Origin: Promethearchaeota archaeon
Lineage (GTDB): Archaea; Asgardarchaeota; Lokiarchaeia; Sigynarchaeales; SOKP01
Direction: 5' to 3'
Length of the DNA: 31,751 nucleotides
Assembly (NCBI GenBank): GCA_030605085.1
Contig: JAUWBH010000056.1
Span: 1 to 31,751 of the forward strand
Shown here in pieces: positions 7,126 to 15,479 of this stretch (position 1 is its first letter; every line of letters starts with the position of its first letter). The translations under genes and the position numbers were made by a program. The notes beneath the pieces are model-generated. The model saw nothing but the letters and a program-made list of their open reading frames with translations. It made no database searches and was not told the origin of the DNA.

Positions 7126-7752
7126 TTAATCAATCTTAATATTCTTACGTTTTTCGTCAATTTTTTTCAATTTTACTTCTAATATGCCATTCTGAAGCCT
7201 CGCTTTTGCGTAATCAGAATTGATGGCAAAAGGAAGTTCAATTTCTTTGCGATAATTTCTTCCAAAACTATTTGATTTGGTCGATATCGTTAAGGAATGA
7301 CTTGTTGCTTTTAATTCTACATCATCCTTCTTGACTCCCGGCATTTCAGCTATAACGATAATTTGATCGCTTTCTTCACTAATTTCAACTAAAGGCTCTC
7401 TAGAAGATTGGATCTTTGGTTTTCCTGAAGGTTTTTGTTTAATATTTCCAAAGGAATCTATTTTAGGCTTCCCATCTGGTCCAATATTAACATTGAATCC
7501 ATACATGACGGGACCTTTCCATGGAAATTTGTCTTTATTCTTAATAAATTCTTTTCTGATATCCTCAGGAGAGAGATTTTGAAATTCAGGGGGTAAATGT
7601 TTCGACATTTTTCGAAAAATCTCATTAAATAAATATTTAAATTTTTTAGATTTAAAGAGTTTATTTGGATCGGAAAAATCTTTAAAGAAATCAAAAGGTT
7701 CAAGCGAATCATCTTCATCGTCTTCGTCTTCATCTTCATTTCTTCTTGACAA
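7126..7752 (-). CDS. Small heat-shock protein, Hsp20/alpha-crystallin family
   Basis: 208 aa. The C-terminal 100 residues form the alpha-crystallin domain: EPLVEISEESDQIIVIAEMPG, VKKDDVELKAT, a beta-rich middle, and the family motif A-x-LQNGILEVKL. The N-terminal 110 residues are longer than usual and start with an acidic run (EDEDEDDEDDSLEPFDFF), followed by a basic stretch. Proteins of this family are ATP-independent holdases that form oligomers. The C-terminal IxI anchor is not obvious; the end reads KNIKID. Single gene, convergent with the phosphatase. Confidence 0.92.
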   Translation of the reverse strand: MSRRNEDEDEDDEDDSLEPFDFFKDFSDPNKLFKSKKFKYLFNEIFRKMSKHLPPEFQNLSPEDIRKEFIKNKDKFPWKGPVMYGFNVNIGPDGKPKIDSFGNIKQKPSGKPKIQSSREPLVEISEESDQIIVIAEMPGVKKDDVELKATSHSLTISTKSNSFGRNYRKEIELPFAINSDYAKARLQNGILEVKLKKIDEKRKNIKID

Positions 7753-8004
7753 AATTCATCAACTCCTAAAAAATTATTGATTTTCTTATATATATTCTAG
7801 AAAAGAATATTTAGGTTAATAAATTTTTTTCAGAAAAAATCAAAACTTTTTACAATAACTAAAATAATAGTGATTGTTCGATTAAATTTAATAATGTGTA
7901 TTTTTAATTAAATGCATAACGGCTAAAAACTTAATATCTTAAATTCTATAAAAGATTTTTTAAGATAATAAAATATCTTCTTATTTTAATAACATAAAAT
8001 AAAA

Positions 8005-8019
8005 GAGGAGATCGATATT
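8005..8019 (+). promoter_or_regulatory. Shine-Dalgarno GAGGAG before an ATT start
   Basis: GAGGAG (8005-8010) lies six nt before the in-frame ATT at 8017. The first ATG of the frame (8050) has no Shine-Dalgarno, and the sequence between reads as sensible protein (YSELSDDDKE). Spacing is the same as at the other ATT site (2056). Confidence 0.55.
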
Positions 8020-9855
8020 TACTCAGAATTAAGTGATGACGACAAAGAAATGTATTTAGATGTGTTGCGTGAAACCCCAATGTTACCATTCTCAAATTTT
8101 GTTAGCAGAGGAGATATCCCTGATAAAGTAGATGTTGCGAGACCTAGGAATTACATAGATCGAGAAATGTACAGGCTCGTGCGTCAGACCTATAGGGACA
8201 GATCCAGTAGACTGATTCCTCTTTTAGGATCAGCAGGTACTGGGAAAACTCATGCGTATCACTCGTTCAAAGATAAAGAGCGAGAAAATAGAAAAAAATT
8301 AGCACAAACAGAGGTGTCTCAAGAAATTGAAGTTAACCAGTTCGAACCTGTAGATTGGACAATAATTTACGTTCCAAGCCCTCCAGCTTCAATTCGGGTT
8401 TTGCTTCATATATATACCTGCATTATTGAAGAAATTGGGCCAGATCTCCTCAATATTGTTTCTGAAAAATTGGTGGAAAAATGGGGTGGCGTAAAGAAAG
8501 GTTTATTTCAGAAGCCCAAAATTGAGGAAGTAATTCAGAAAGGAATAAGAGAATTTCCGGGAGTTTTTGCGGATTGTGTAAAAGCATTAGTTTTATTCCA
8601 ATTAGATAAAAACAGGAAGACATTGGCCGAACGATGGCTTTTAGGAGAAAGTCTTGATCAAGATGAGTTAAGCGATTTAGGAATAAATTCTGTGATCGAA
8701 GATGATGACATATGTTTAGCTATGATAAAAATCATCACAGATAATTTAGATCGAGTGCTTATTCTGTATTTTGACGAGCTTGAATCTCCTTTCCGTATGC
8801 ACGGCGAAGTTGCTGAACGAAAACTTCTTGAAATATTGAAACGGCTTTATAACGAAGTTAAAGGTTTGGTTATAAGCGTGGCGGTATTAAAAGAAATTTG
8901 GCCGAGAATCTTAGAGATCGCGGATCAGCCTTTACGCTCGCGAATGGAGCCGGAACAGGAATTAAAACCCTTCAGTTTAAACGATTTAAAAATATTTTTT
9001 AGCAAATCAATGGAAACATTTTGGGACGAAAACAACTTAAATCCTCCTTTGTACCCATTATTTCCGCTGAATGAGAAAATAATCGAACTCATATACGAGA
9101 AAACTAAAGGAAATCAACGTAATTCTATTAAGCTTTGTAGAGTATTTATAGACAAATTAATAGAAGAAGAAATGACCCTTCGGGAGCTTATGGAAGCAGG
9201 AGTAGACTTTGTGGCGACAGTTAAACCTCCATCTGAAAGAGAAGAGGAAACGATAGATTTCTCCAAGCCAAGGGAGGCTATTAAGAAAAAGATCGAAGAT
9301 ATTCTCGCAGAAGAAGAATATACAATTGATGTTAATCCCCAATCCGTAGCGGGAGCCGCGTTAAAATGCATAAATATGGTCGGAGACCAAAAAGAAAAAC
9401 AATATAAAACTCAGATGGAATATAAATTCATGCTCGGCAAAAGAACGCAAACGATTGCAGCGTTAATTGAATCGGAAGGTAAGAAATGGGGTTTAGAGAT
9501 ATCATCCATTAAAACATTTGACAGGAGTGCAGGTGTAGCAGGATATTACGCCGCTAAACGTTTAAAAGACGCAATTGGGGAAGGTGCAATTAACAATGGT
9601 TTATTAATTGTTCCAATTGGAACGGGCGGGGCCAAATATGAGATGATGTTGGAAAATACACCTAATATTCGAAAAGTAGAAATAAATAACGAAATAGGAG
9701 AAAAACTGATAGAAAATGCGTTGAAATATCCTACAAAAGAAGGTTGGGATATAGCAAAAATAATATGGCAAGATATAGGTGATTATGAACCTCCTATTGT
9801 GGAAGAACCCTCCTCAGAAGAAGATGCAGTAAGTAATGACAACACTAACAATTAA
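8017..9855 (+). CDS. AAA+-type P-loop ATPase with unique C-terminal domain
   Basis: About 612 aa from the ATT start (601 from the ATG at 8050). Walker A is GSAGTGKT (60-67 counted from the ATG) and Walker B is RVLILYFDELES (about 235-246). A likely sensor region GLVISVAVLKEIWPRI and a candidate arginine finger (PLRSRMEPEQ) follow, and then a helical lid with KTKGNQRNSIKLCRVF. This order resembles ORC/Cdc6- or STAND-like ATPases. The C-terminal 150 residues after a linker contain KKWGLEISSIKTFDR and NGLLIVPIGTGGAKYEMML, an alpha/beta domain I do not recognise. It might be a DNA-binding or nuclease-like fold, which is a guess. It is monocistronic; no replication origin repeats were seen in the 260 bp upstream. 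Confidence 0.7.
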   Translation: MYSELSDDDKEMYLDVLRETPMLPFSNFVSRGDIPDKVDVARPRNYIDREMYRLVRQTYRDRSSRLIPLLGSAGTGKTHAYHSFKDKERENRKKLAQTEVSQEIEVNQFEPVDWTIIYVPSPPASIRVLLHIYTCIIEEIGPDLLNIVSEKLVEKWGGVKKGLFQKPKIEEVIQKGIREFPGVFADCVKALVLFQLDKNRKTLAERWLLGESLDQDELSDLGINSVIEDDDICLAMIKIITDNLDRVLILYFDELESPFRMHGEVAERKLLEILKRLYNEVKGLVISVAVLKEIWPRILEIADQPLRSRMEPEQELKPFSLNDLKIFFSKSMETFWDENNLNPPLYPLFPLNEKIIELIYEKTKGNQRNSIKLCRVFIDKLIEEEMTLRELMEAGVDFVATVKPPSEREEETIDFSKPREAIKKKIEDILAEEEYTIDVNPQSVAGAALKCINMVGDQKEKQYKTQMEYKFMLGKRTQTIAALIESEGKKWGLEISSIKTFDRSAGVAGYYAAKRLKDAIGEGAINNGLLIVPIGTGGAKYEMMLENTPNIRKVEINNEIGEKLIENALKYPTKEGWDIAKIIWQDIGDYEPPIVEEPSSEEDAVSNDNTNN

Positions 9856-9895
9856 ATAAGTCTTTATATTCTCTCGATATTTTGTTTAAAAATAT

Positions 9896-10453
9896 TTAAA
9901 GCTCTTTTATTAAATTCTTTATGTTATCATCGAATTTTTTTAATTCTGATGCATTTTTAGAAGCATTTTGAGCATTATTTTTTAATTTCACCAAGAGGTC
10001 TTTTATCTTATATTCTTCGAGGGAATTGGAAAGTTTTATATTCTTTTCAATCAGAGGAATAACATTTTCGTAAATGTCTACATCTGGAAGCTTTAAATCC
10101 GCCAGAGTTTTTTTAATACCTTTATTTATCGCATCAAATGTTTTTAAAACATCCGTTAAATCTCCTACTTTTTTACCTTTTTTCCTTAAAATTTTTACCA
10201 TTTCTAGTTCTTGAATTTGTTCTGCTAAGTCAGCGGCTTTAAGATAGCTTTTTTTAGCTTTTTTAAATTGAAATTCCTTGTGGTATTGTTCAGCTGAGAT
10301 TACTTCTTGAGATAATTTTTGAGGAATTTTTTCCCCTAAATCAATTAATTTTTTTGCTTCTTGAAGTTTTCCCTCGTCAAGCAATTTTTTAGTTTTCTCG
10401 TTAATAATGTCCTTAATTTTAACAGGGTTTTTTAGATTTTGCATAAAACTCAA
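9896..10453 (-). CDS. Helical (TPR/coiled-coil-like) hypothetical protein
   Basis: 185 aa, strongly helical and lysine-rich, without cysteine or membrane segments. Residues about 20-90 (KLLDEGKLQEAKKLIDLGEKI, then FQFKKAKKSYLKAADLAEQ) resemble two to three TPR-like helical hairpins. The second half is coiled-coil-like (KDLLVKLKNNAQNASKNASELKK). It is probably a protein-binding scaffold; no function can be assigned. It is convergent with the AAA ATPase and divergent from Ftr. Confidence 0.55.
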   Translation of the reverse strand: MSFMQNLKNPVKIKDIINEKTKKLLDEGKLQEAKKLIDLGEKIPQKLSQEVISAEQYHKEFQFKKAKKSYLKAADLAEQIQELEMVKILRKKGKKVGDLTDVLKTFDAINKGIKKTLADLKLPDVDIYENVIPLIEKNIKLSNSLEEYKIKDLLVKLKNNAQNASKNASELKKFDDNIKNLIKEL

Positions 10454-10666
10454 ATTTCTATTGATTAATTATTTGTTAATATCTTTATTTGATATCTTTA
10501 TGATAATTAATTTAATATATTATTTTAACAGATCGGTAAAATGTTATAAACATTTATAAAATCTTATAAAAATTCAAAAAACGGGTTTTCTCCCTTATTT
10601 AAAATAGAGAAGACGCACATTATATCTTTAATTCTAAAACGAAGAAAAGGTGAGTAAGAAAAAACA

Positions 10667-10693
10667 CAGATTACGCAAGTAATCTGTTTTTTT
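10667..10693 (+). terminator. Perfect hairpin with GCAA tetraloop and T7 tail
   Basis: CAGATTAC (10667-10674), loop GCAA, GTAATCTG (10679-10686), then seven T. This is a textbook intrinsic-terminator shape with a GNRA loop. No ORF ends upstream on this strand, since the neighbouring gene is divergent. It may end a small RNA made from 10454-10666 or attenuate transcription into ftr. The 428 bp between the flanking genes hold nothing else except the inverted repeat at 10791. Confidence 0.6.
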
Positions 10694-10790
10694 AAAGAAA
10701 TTTCCAAATTTTTATAAATAATTATAAGGTTATTGAGTTAATAAGTGCTTTAATTCAAGTTTTTATTTGATACGAATCTAAGAAATATTG

Positions 10791-10809
10791 TTTCAACAGT
10801 TTGTTGAAA
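10791..10809. promoter_or_regulatory. Inverted repeat TTTCAACA-GTT-TGTTGAAA upstream of ftr
   Basis: Two 8-nt arms pair perfectly around a 3-nt spacer, about 70 bp before the ftr start. It could be an operator for a dimeric regulator or an RNA hairpin in the leader. Confidence 0.4.
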
Positions 10810-10881
10810 TTTGATAATTATTGATAAATTTCGGTTAATTTTTGTTCTATTTTAATTTAATAATAATAAAGATGATTGTTT

Positions 10882-11802
10882 ATGGTTTGCAAAATTGAGG
10901 ACACTTATTGTGAAGCTTTTGAGGGGCTTTGCGTTCAACTGATGGTTACTGCGCAAAGCACTGAATTTCTTAATAGAGCTGCGAACGCATTCACCGCCCT
11001 TCCTTCAACGGTCTTTGGGGATGCAGAGGGGGGGATAGTTAGGTGGCTCTCTGAAGAACAAACGATTGACGGAAGGTTGGGAGCTATTATTCAATTATGG
11101 ATAACTGGAACAGGCAAAAAAGCTACTGCGAAATTTTACGACCGACTAGGCAGAAGAATAAGGCAAGGAATTCTTGTAGTTCCTACAACAGCAGTGTTTG
11201 ATTACTATCCTAAAAAAGTTGAAACAAAATTTAATATGATGAATAATGTCGGTCATTGTGGAGATGGATACGAAGAGATTGAAGAAAAACACAATCGCAA
11301 ATTAATTTCTGTTCCGATCATGATGGGATACGATTTTTTAATTGAAAAAAAGCTTTCCTACGCCAAGGGGGTTATGGGAGGTAATTTGTGGTTATTTTGC
11401 GACACAATTGATTCTGGAATTAAAGTTGGAAGAGAAGCCGTTAAAATAATCGCGGAGATTGACAATGTTTGTACGACTTTTGACGTATGTTCCGCAGGAT
11501 CTAAGCCAGAGACAAATTTTCCAGAAATAGGACCTTCAACGAATCATCCATATTGCCCCACTCTTAAGAATAAATTAACTGCTGGTGAATTTAAAGTTCC
11601 TGATGGTGTAAAATCTATACCTGAAATTGTATTTAATGCTCTTGACATAGATACTGTAGAAGAAACTATGCTAAAAACCATAGAAGGGATAATTGAAATG
11701 GATGGTTTAATAAAAATTACTGCCGGCAATTACGGGGGAAAGCTAGGAAAATTTAAAATTTACTTGAGAGAACTAGGCCTTAAAGAAAGTTATTTCACTT
11801 AA
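10882..11802 (+). CDS. ftr: Formylmethanofuran:tetrahydromethanopterin formyltransferase
   Basis: 306 aa from the ATG at 10882, close to the about 297 aa of known Ftr. It moves the formyl group between methanofuran and tetrahydromethanopterin in the cytoplasm, a step of archaeal methyl-branch C1 metabolism (CO2 fixation or formyl oxidation). Characteristic stretches are VCKIEDTYCEAFEGL at the start, DRLGRRIRQGILVVPTTAVFD, GDGYEE, VMGGNLW, ASTN-like GPSTNHPYCPT, and the C-terminal ITAGNYGGKLGKFKIYLREL. All match the Ftr pattern. A TTG at 10876 is also in frame. No other C1 genes are adjacent; two hairpins lie upstream. Its end overlaps the convergent transglutaminase-like gene by 4 nt. Confidence 0.95.
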   Translation: MVCKIEDTYCEAFEGLCVQLMVTAQSTEFLNRAANAFTALPSTVFGDAEGGIVRWLSEEQTIDGRLGAIIQLWITGTGKKATAKFYDRLGRRIRQGILVVPTTAVFDYYPKKVETKFNMMNNVGHCGDGYEEIEEKHNRKLISVPIMMGYDFLIEKKLSYAKGVMGGNLWLFCDTIDSGIKVGREAVKIIAEIDNVCTTFDVCSAGSKPETNFPEIGPSTNHPYCPTLKNKLTAGEFKVPDGVKSIPEIVFNALDIDTVEETMLKTIEGIIEMDGLIKITAGNYGGKLGKFKIYLRELGLKESYFT

Positions 11803-12461
11803 TTATCTTCAATCCTCCAAGTAGAACTCCCCATTTCATGGGATGTAAGGTGAGGATATTTTACTTCAAATACACGATCGATATCATCAAGAGGTAAATC
11901 TGATGTCACTCCTCTATCTCTAATATATTCTCCAAATAGATTGCCATCATTGTCATAGGGGGGAAAAACACTATCATGAGTGCCGTTGAATTCACACATA
12001 GGTAAAAATCCTCCTTTTATTGCGGTTTCTTTGTCAAATGAAGGTGTTAGTTTCACCCATCTATTATTTAAGTAAATCTCTGAGTAGCCATGGTAATACA
12101 TCACGTTTGTTCCCATTCTATCAATTACTTTTTGAGAGATTTTATGATTAACTAGATCTAATAAGTGAATCCTCGCCGGGAGACCAATTGCTCTAGCCAA
12201 TGTTGATAATAATATTGACTTAGAGACACAAAAACCTATTTTTCTACGCATTGTAACACTTGCTTTGAAATTATTTTTAATCTTAGGTCTGAATAATCCC
12301 ATAGTGTACTTTATCTCGTCCCTCACCCAATAAAATAAAGCAATAGCTTTTTCTTTATCAGTCTTTAGGCCTTTAGTAATTTCAAGAGCTTTTTCTTTTA
12401 CTCTTTCATTATCGAAGTCATATAATTCACTTGATTTGAGGTATTGTTCAAAATCTTCCAT
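11799..12461 (-). CDS. Transglutaminase-like protein, paralogue 1
   Basis: 220 aa. The transglutaminase/papain-like core shows the catalytic triad C78 (IGFCVSKS), H124 (YYHGYSEIYL) and D143 (LTPSFDKET). The N-terminal helix KALEITKGLKTDKEKAIALFYWVRDEIKY is typical of the archaeal and bacterial TGc superfamily, whose members act as proteases, transamidases or amidases. It is cytoplasmic, with no signal peptide. The closest relative in the window is paralogue 4 at 19253 (both carry KGGFLPMCEF), rather than its direct neighbours. It is the last of three same-strand copies and ends 4 nt inside ftr, tail to tail. The substrate is unknown. Confidence 0.82.
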   Translation of the reverse strand: MEDFEQYLKSSELYDFDNERVKEKALEITKGLKTDKEKAIALFYWVRDEIKYTMGLFRPKIKNNFKASVTMRRKIGFCVSKSILLSTLARAIGLPARIHLLDLVNHKISQKVIDRMGTNVMYYHGYSEIYLNNRWVKLTPSFDKETAIKGGFLPMCEFNGTHDSVFPPYDNDGNLFGEYIRDRGVTSDLPLDDIDRVFEVKYPHLTSHEMGSSTWRIEDN

Positions 12462-12554
12462 ATTAATGAAAAATATTATTCCCTTTAAAATTTAGTTTTA
12501 AATTAGAGGTATTAATTTTTTAATAATTTGATACTAATTTTATTAATACAAATA

Positions 12555-13190
12555 TCATTTCTTATTAAATGCTTTTTCAATCGCAAATTTATATTTTTTA
12601 AGAATTATTCGTTTAATCTCATTAAAAGGTAAATCTGCGTAAACACCTCTATCCTTAATATATTCTATGAAAGGATTACCATCATTATCGTAATGAGAGA
12701 ATATTGCATCGTTTTCTCCATTAAATTCCACTAAAACATAGCCTGCGTTATTTGACATTTTTTTGTCAAAAGCAGGAGTTAATTTTATCCATTTACCATC
12801 TAAATATATCTCAGAGTACCCATGGAAAATAAAAATGTTGGTTCCTAATGTATCAGTAACTCGTTGGGAAGTTTTATGGTTAATAATATCAGCTAAATGA
12901 AGTCGAGCAGGAATATCTATTGCTCTTGCTAATGTGGATAATAAAACAGCCTTAGAAACGCAAAAACCATAACCTCTACGCAAATTCGTGCTAGCTTTAA
13001 AAGTACTTTTTGTCAAAGAAAAAGACCCTTGCAAGTATTTGATTTTATCTCTTACCCAATAGAATAATGTAATTGCTTTCTCTTTATCTGTTTTTAACCC
13101 TCTGGTTATATCAATTGCTTTACCTTTAACTCTTGGTTTATAAAAATCAAAAAATTGAGTAGGTTGAAGATATTGTTCTAAATCCACCAT
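12555..13190 (-). CDS. Transglutaminase-like protein, paralogue 2
   Basis: 211 aa. The triad positions are kept: Cys in YGFCVSKAVL, His in FIFHGYSEIYL and Asp in LTPAFDKK. It begins MVDLEQYLQPTQFFDF and has the same KAIDITRGLKTDKEKAITLFYWVRD helix as its paralogues. It lacks the C-terminal extension of paralogue 1. Its start lies 5 bp from the stop of paralogue 3, so the two are probably co-transcribed. Predicted soluble; function unknown. Confidence 0.82.
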   Translation of the reverse strand: MVDLEQYLQPTQFFDFYKPRVKGKAIDITRGLKTDKEKAITLFYWVRDKIKYLQGSFSLTKSTFKASTNLRRGYGFCVSKAVLLSTLARAIDIPARLHLADIINHKTSQRVTDTLGTNIFIFHGYSEIYLDGKWIKLTPAFDKKMSNNAGYVLVEFNGENDAIFSHYDNDGNPFIEYIKDRGVYADLPFNEIKRIILKKYKFAIEKAFNKK

Positions 13191-13195
13191 ATATA

Positions 13196-13852
13196 CTATA
13201 AATCATCTCTTTTAGGGAATTCTGTTCTTGAAAACATTTTAGGATAAGATTTAGTAAATATTTCAACAATTTGATCGATGGGTAGATCAGAATATGTGCC
13301 ATAATCTTCAACATATTCTACAAAGGCATTTCCTTCTTCATCATGGGATTCAAAAAGGGCATCATGACTGCCATCAAACTCAATTTCAGGGAGGAATCCT
13401 GCTTTTAACGAAGTCTCATGGTCAAAAACAGGTGTCAATTTAAACCAAATCCCATTTATAAGCATTTCGCTAATTCCATGGCAATGAAATACATTTGTGC
13501 CCATTAGATCCGTTATTTTTGGATTAATTTTGTGGTTTATTATATCAGCCATACGAATGCGTGCAGGAATGCCTACAGCACGAGCAAGAGTAGATAATAA
13601 GACTGCTTTTGACATACAAAAACCATTTTTCCTCCTTAAAGTTACTGAAGCTTTAAGATTGGCTTTAATTTTAGGATTATACGTATACATATTGTATTTA
13701 ATATTATCTCTTACCCAATAAAAAAGAGCTATTGCCTTATCTTTATCAGAACTTAGACCTTTAGTTATCTCAAGGGCTCTATTATTTACCCTTTCTTTAT
13801 GAAAATCTAAAAATTCGGTTGGTTGCAAGTATTTTTCTTTTAATTCAACCAT
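13196..13852 (-). CDS. Transglutaminase-like protein, paralogue 3
   Basis: 218 aa, the first gene of the tandem set. Triad: C79 (NGFCMSKA), His in FHCHGISEML and Asp in LTPVFDHET. It differs from the others by HCHGISEM instead of YHGYSEIY. The promoter should lie in the 140 bp to its right, next to the TnpB element end. Predicted cytoplasmic; substrate unknown. Confidence 0.82.
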   Translation of the reverse strand: MVELKEKYLQPTEFLDFHKERVNNRALEITKGLSSDKDKAIALFYWVRDNIKYNMYTYNPKIKANLKASVTLRRKNGFCMSKAVLLSTLARAVGIPARIRMADIINHKINPKITDLMGTNVFHCHGISEMLINGIWFKLTPVFDHETSLKAGFLPEIEFDGSHDALFESHDEEGNAFVEYVEDYGTYSDLPIDQIVEIFTKSYPKMFSRTEFPKRDDL

Positions 13853-13993
13853 AAATGAAAAAGAATTTTATAATTTAATAAAATTTTCTTAAAATAATTC
13901 TTAATTGGATTTTTTATAATGCTAATTTTTCAGCAATTTTTAATAGTCAAAGATTTTTTAAAAATAAATATTTACTCATATCAGAGACAGAAA

Positions 13994-14130
13994 CTTGAAC
14001 TACTCCTCCCTAAAGGGAGGAGATTCTTTTTTCACAGAAAATTGCCTAAACAGGATTCGAGAATCTCGTTAGGTCTTACATCTTCTCCAAAAGCGTGACT
14101 TCCCGTCGTTCCTACGGTAGGTTTATCATT
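13994..14130 (-). ncRNA. Putative omega/reRNA at tnpB 3' end
   Basis: In TnpB systems the guide RNA derives from the 3' end of tnpB plus the right end of the element. Here the CTCC hairpin would be the terminal scaffold and the adjoining host sequence the guide, reading TTTCTGTCTCTGATATGAGT from 13993 leftward. Predicted by position and hairpin only; the 5' limit is a guess. Confidence 0.35.
14003..14022. repeat. Element end hairpin (right end)
   Basis: Perfect 8-bp stem CTCCTCCC/GGGAGGAG with a TAAA loop, just past the tnpB stop codon. A near copy is at the other end of the element. Confidence 0.75.
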
Positions 14131-15288
14131 ATTCCTAATGATCGCGACTTGTCTTTCTTCTTGTAAGATTCTAATTCCTTCGGCTTTCAGATTTTTGGAA
14201 GCGTTCTCGTCCCTATCGTGAGTCGTTCCACAATAAGAGCATGTCCAAACTCTATCCTTTAATTTAAGGTCATTGGTTTTCTGACCGCAGTTTGAACAGA
14301 TCTGGCTCGAAGGAAAGAATCTATCTACTAAAACGAAATGCTTTCCTAACCATTCCATTTTATATTTCAAATATGTCTTGAATTGATGCCACGAAAAATC
14401 TAAAGTCACGGATTTTGACAATCCAGAATTAAATTTCTGCATTCCTTTAACATTTAGATTCTCTAAAACGATGGCATCGTAATTATCGGCTAATTTACGG
14501 GTAAGTTTATGTGTCCAATCCTTTTTTCGATCGCTAATTTTATCGGAATGCTTAGCTAATGTTAATCTCGCTTTTTCCCGATTCTTAGAACCTTCCTTTT
14601 TTCGAGAGAGATTTTTTTGGTGTTTCTTGGTTCTCTTCTCTTCAGAACGGTAGAATCTCGGATTAGTCAACCTAAAAGCGTCATTTACCAAAAAATCCCT
14701 TGCCGACATATCGAAAGCAATAACATCTTTTTCGTATAGTACTCGTTTAGGTTCAATGTCTTTTTGGGCTTCTAAGGTTAGCGAAACAAAATACTTGTTC
14801 GACTTCGACTTGCTCACGGTAGCGTGTTTTATTTTTTCCGAAAAAACCCTATCGTCCCTATATTTCAGCCATTTTAATTTCGGTAATTTTAGTTTCTTCC
14901 TTTCAAAATTAATCTTGATGTTTCCGTTTGTTTGCTTGGTCGTGTAGCTTTTCTTTCCTTTCTTGGATTTAAATCTCGGAAAGCTGACCTTTCTTCCTTT
15001 TTTCAAGCCTTCAAAATAATTAGAAAAAGCGTCTTGCAGGTGTTCCCTCGAAGATTGGAGCGCTATTGAATCGGCTTCTTTTAGAAACGGATACTCCTCT
15101 TTGTAGCGTTTTTCCGTCTTATATTTATAATTTTTTAGCTCTTTCTTGTCGTCTTTCAGTCGCTCGTAGACTTCATTTCTTTCTGCTAACATTTGGTTGT
15201 AAAGAAAACGACTACATCCCATCGTTTTGCTAATCTGTATCCGTTGCTTCTCGTTAGGATATATCCTAAGTTTTATGGCTTTAATCAT
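14032..15288 (-). CDS. tnpB: TnpB, RNA-guided endonuclease of IS200/IS605 elements
   Basis: 418 aa, full length. The N-terminal helix-turn-helix region starts MIKAIKLRIYPNEKQRIQIS. The RuvC triad is D193 (IAFDMSARDF), E276 (IVLENLNVKGM) and D360 (HDRDENASKNL). The zinc ribbon is CSNC (331-334) and CSYC (350-353). The positions are close to those of the well-studied Deinococcus TnpB (D191/E278/D361, recalled). All catalytic residues are present, so nuclease activity is plausible. The first RuvC motif reads FDMSARDF instead of the more usual DLGIKxF. It lies within the element described and lacks tnpA. Confidence 0.93.
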   Translation of the reverse strand: MIKAIKLRIYPNEKQRIQISKTMGCSRFLYNQMLAERNEVYERLKDDKKELKNYKYKTEKRYKEEYPFLKEADSIALQSSREHLQDAFSNYFEGLKKGRKVSFPRFKSKKGKKSYTTKQTNGNIKINFERKKLKLPKLKWLKYRDDRVFSEKIKHATVSKSKSNKYFVSLTLEAQKDIEPKRVLYEKDVIAFDMSARDFLVNDAFRLTNPRFYRSEEKRTKKHQKNLSRKKEGSKNREKARLTLAKHSDKISDRKKDWTHKLTRKLADNYDAIVLENLNVKGMQKFNSGLSKSVTLDFSWHQFKTYLKYKMEWLGKHFVLVDRFFPSSQICSNCGQKTNDLKLKDRVWTCSYCGTTHDRDENASKNLKAEGIRILQEERQVAIIRNNDKPTVGTTGSHAFGEDVRPNEILESCLGNFL

Positions 15289-15373
15289 CTATATATTAAA
15301 AAAGAAAAACATATTGTTTAATGGTTTATAGTCCGATGGTTTAGTGATTTCTTAAAAAAAAAGTCCAATTCAT

Positions 15374-15393
15374 CTCCTCCCTAAAGGGAAGAG
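15374..15393. repeat. Element end hairpin (left end)
   Basis: CTCCTCCC-TAAA-GGGAAGAG, identical to the other end except for one base, located before the tnpB start. This supports a TnpA-recognised imperfect palindrome. Confidence 0.75.
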
Positions 15394-15479
15394 TTTTCTT
15401 GAACAATCACGATAAATTTAAATATAGTTTTTATTTCTTAAAACTCAAAATTTAAAATATAATAAGACCGTGGTAAATT

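Larger units (their letters stand above)
13994..15404 (-). mobile_element. IS200/IS605-type element carrying only tnpB
   Basis: The tnpB gene is flanked by matching subterminal hairpins. The right end (in element orientation) has CTCCTCCC-TAAA-GGGAGGAG at 14003-14022. The left end has CTCCTCCC-TAAA-GGGAAGAG at 15374-15393, with one wobble. The 7-nt sequence CTTGAAC stands just outside each hairpin (13994-14000 and 15398-15404) and probably marks the cleavage sites. No tnpA is present, so it is an IS1341-like form that depends on a transposase elsewhere. It sits between transglutaminase paralogue 3 and the longin-PAS sensor. Confidence 0.75.

Noticed and set aside
13853..15479. CRISPR array or tandem repeats around tnpB
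   Set aside because: Only two copies of the hairpin exist, one at each end of the element, which fits transposon ends.
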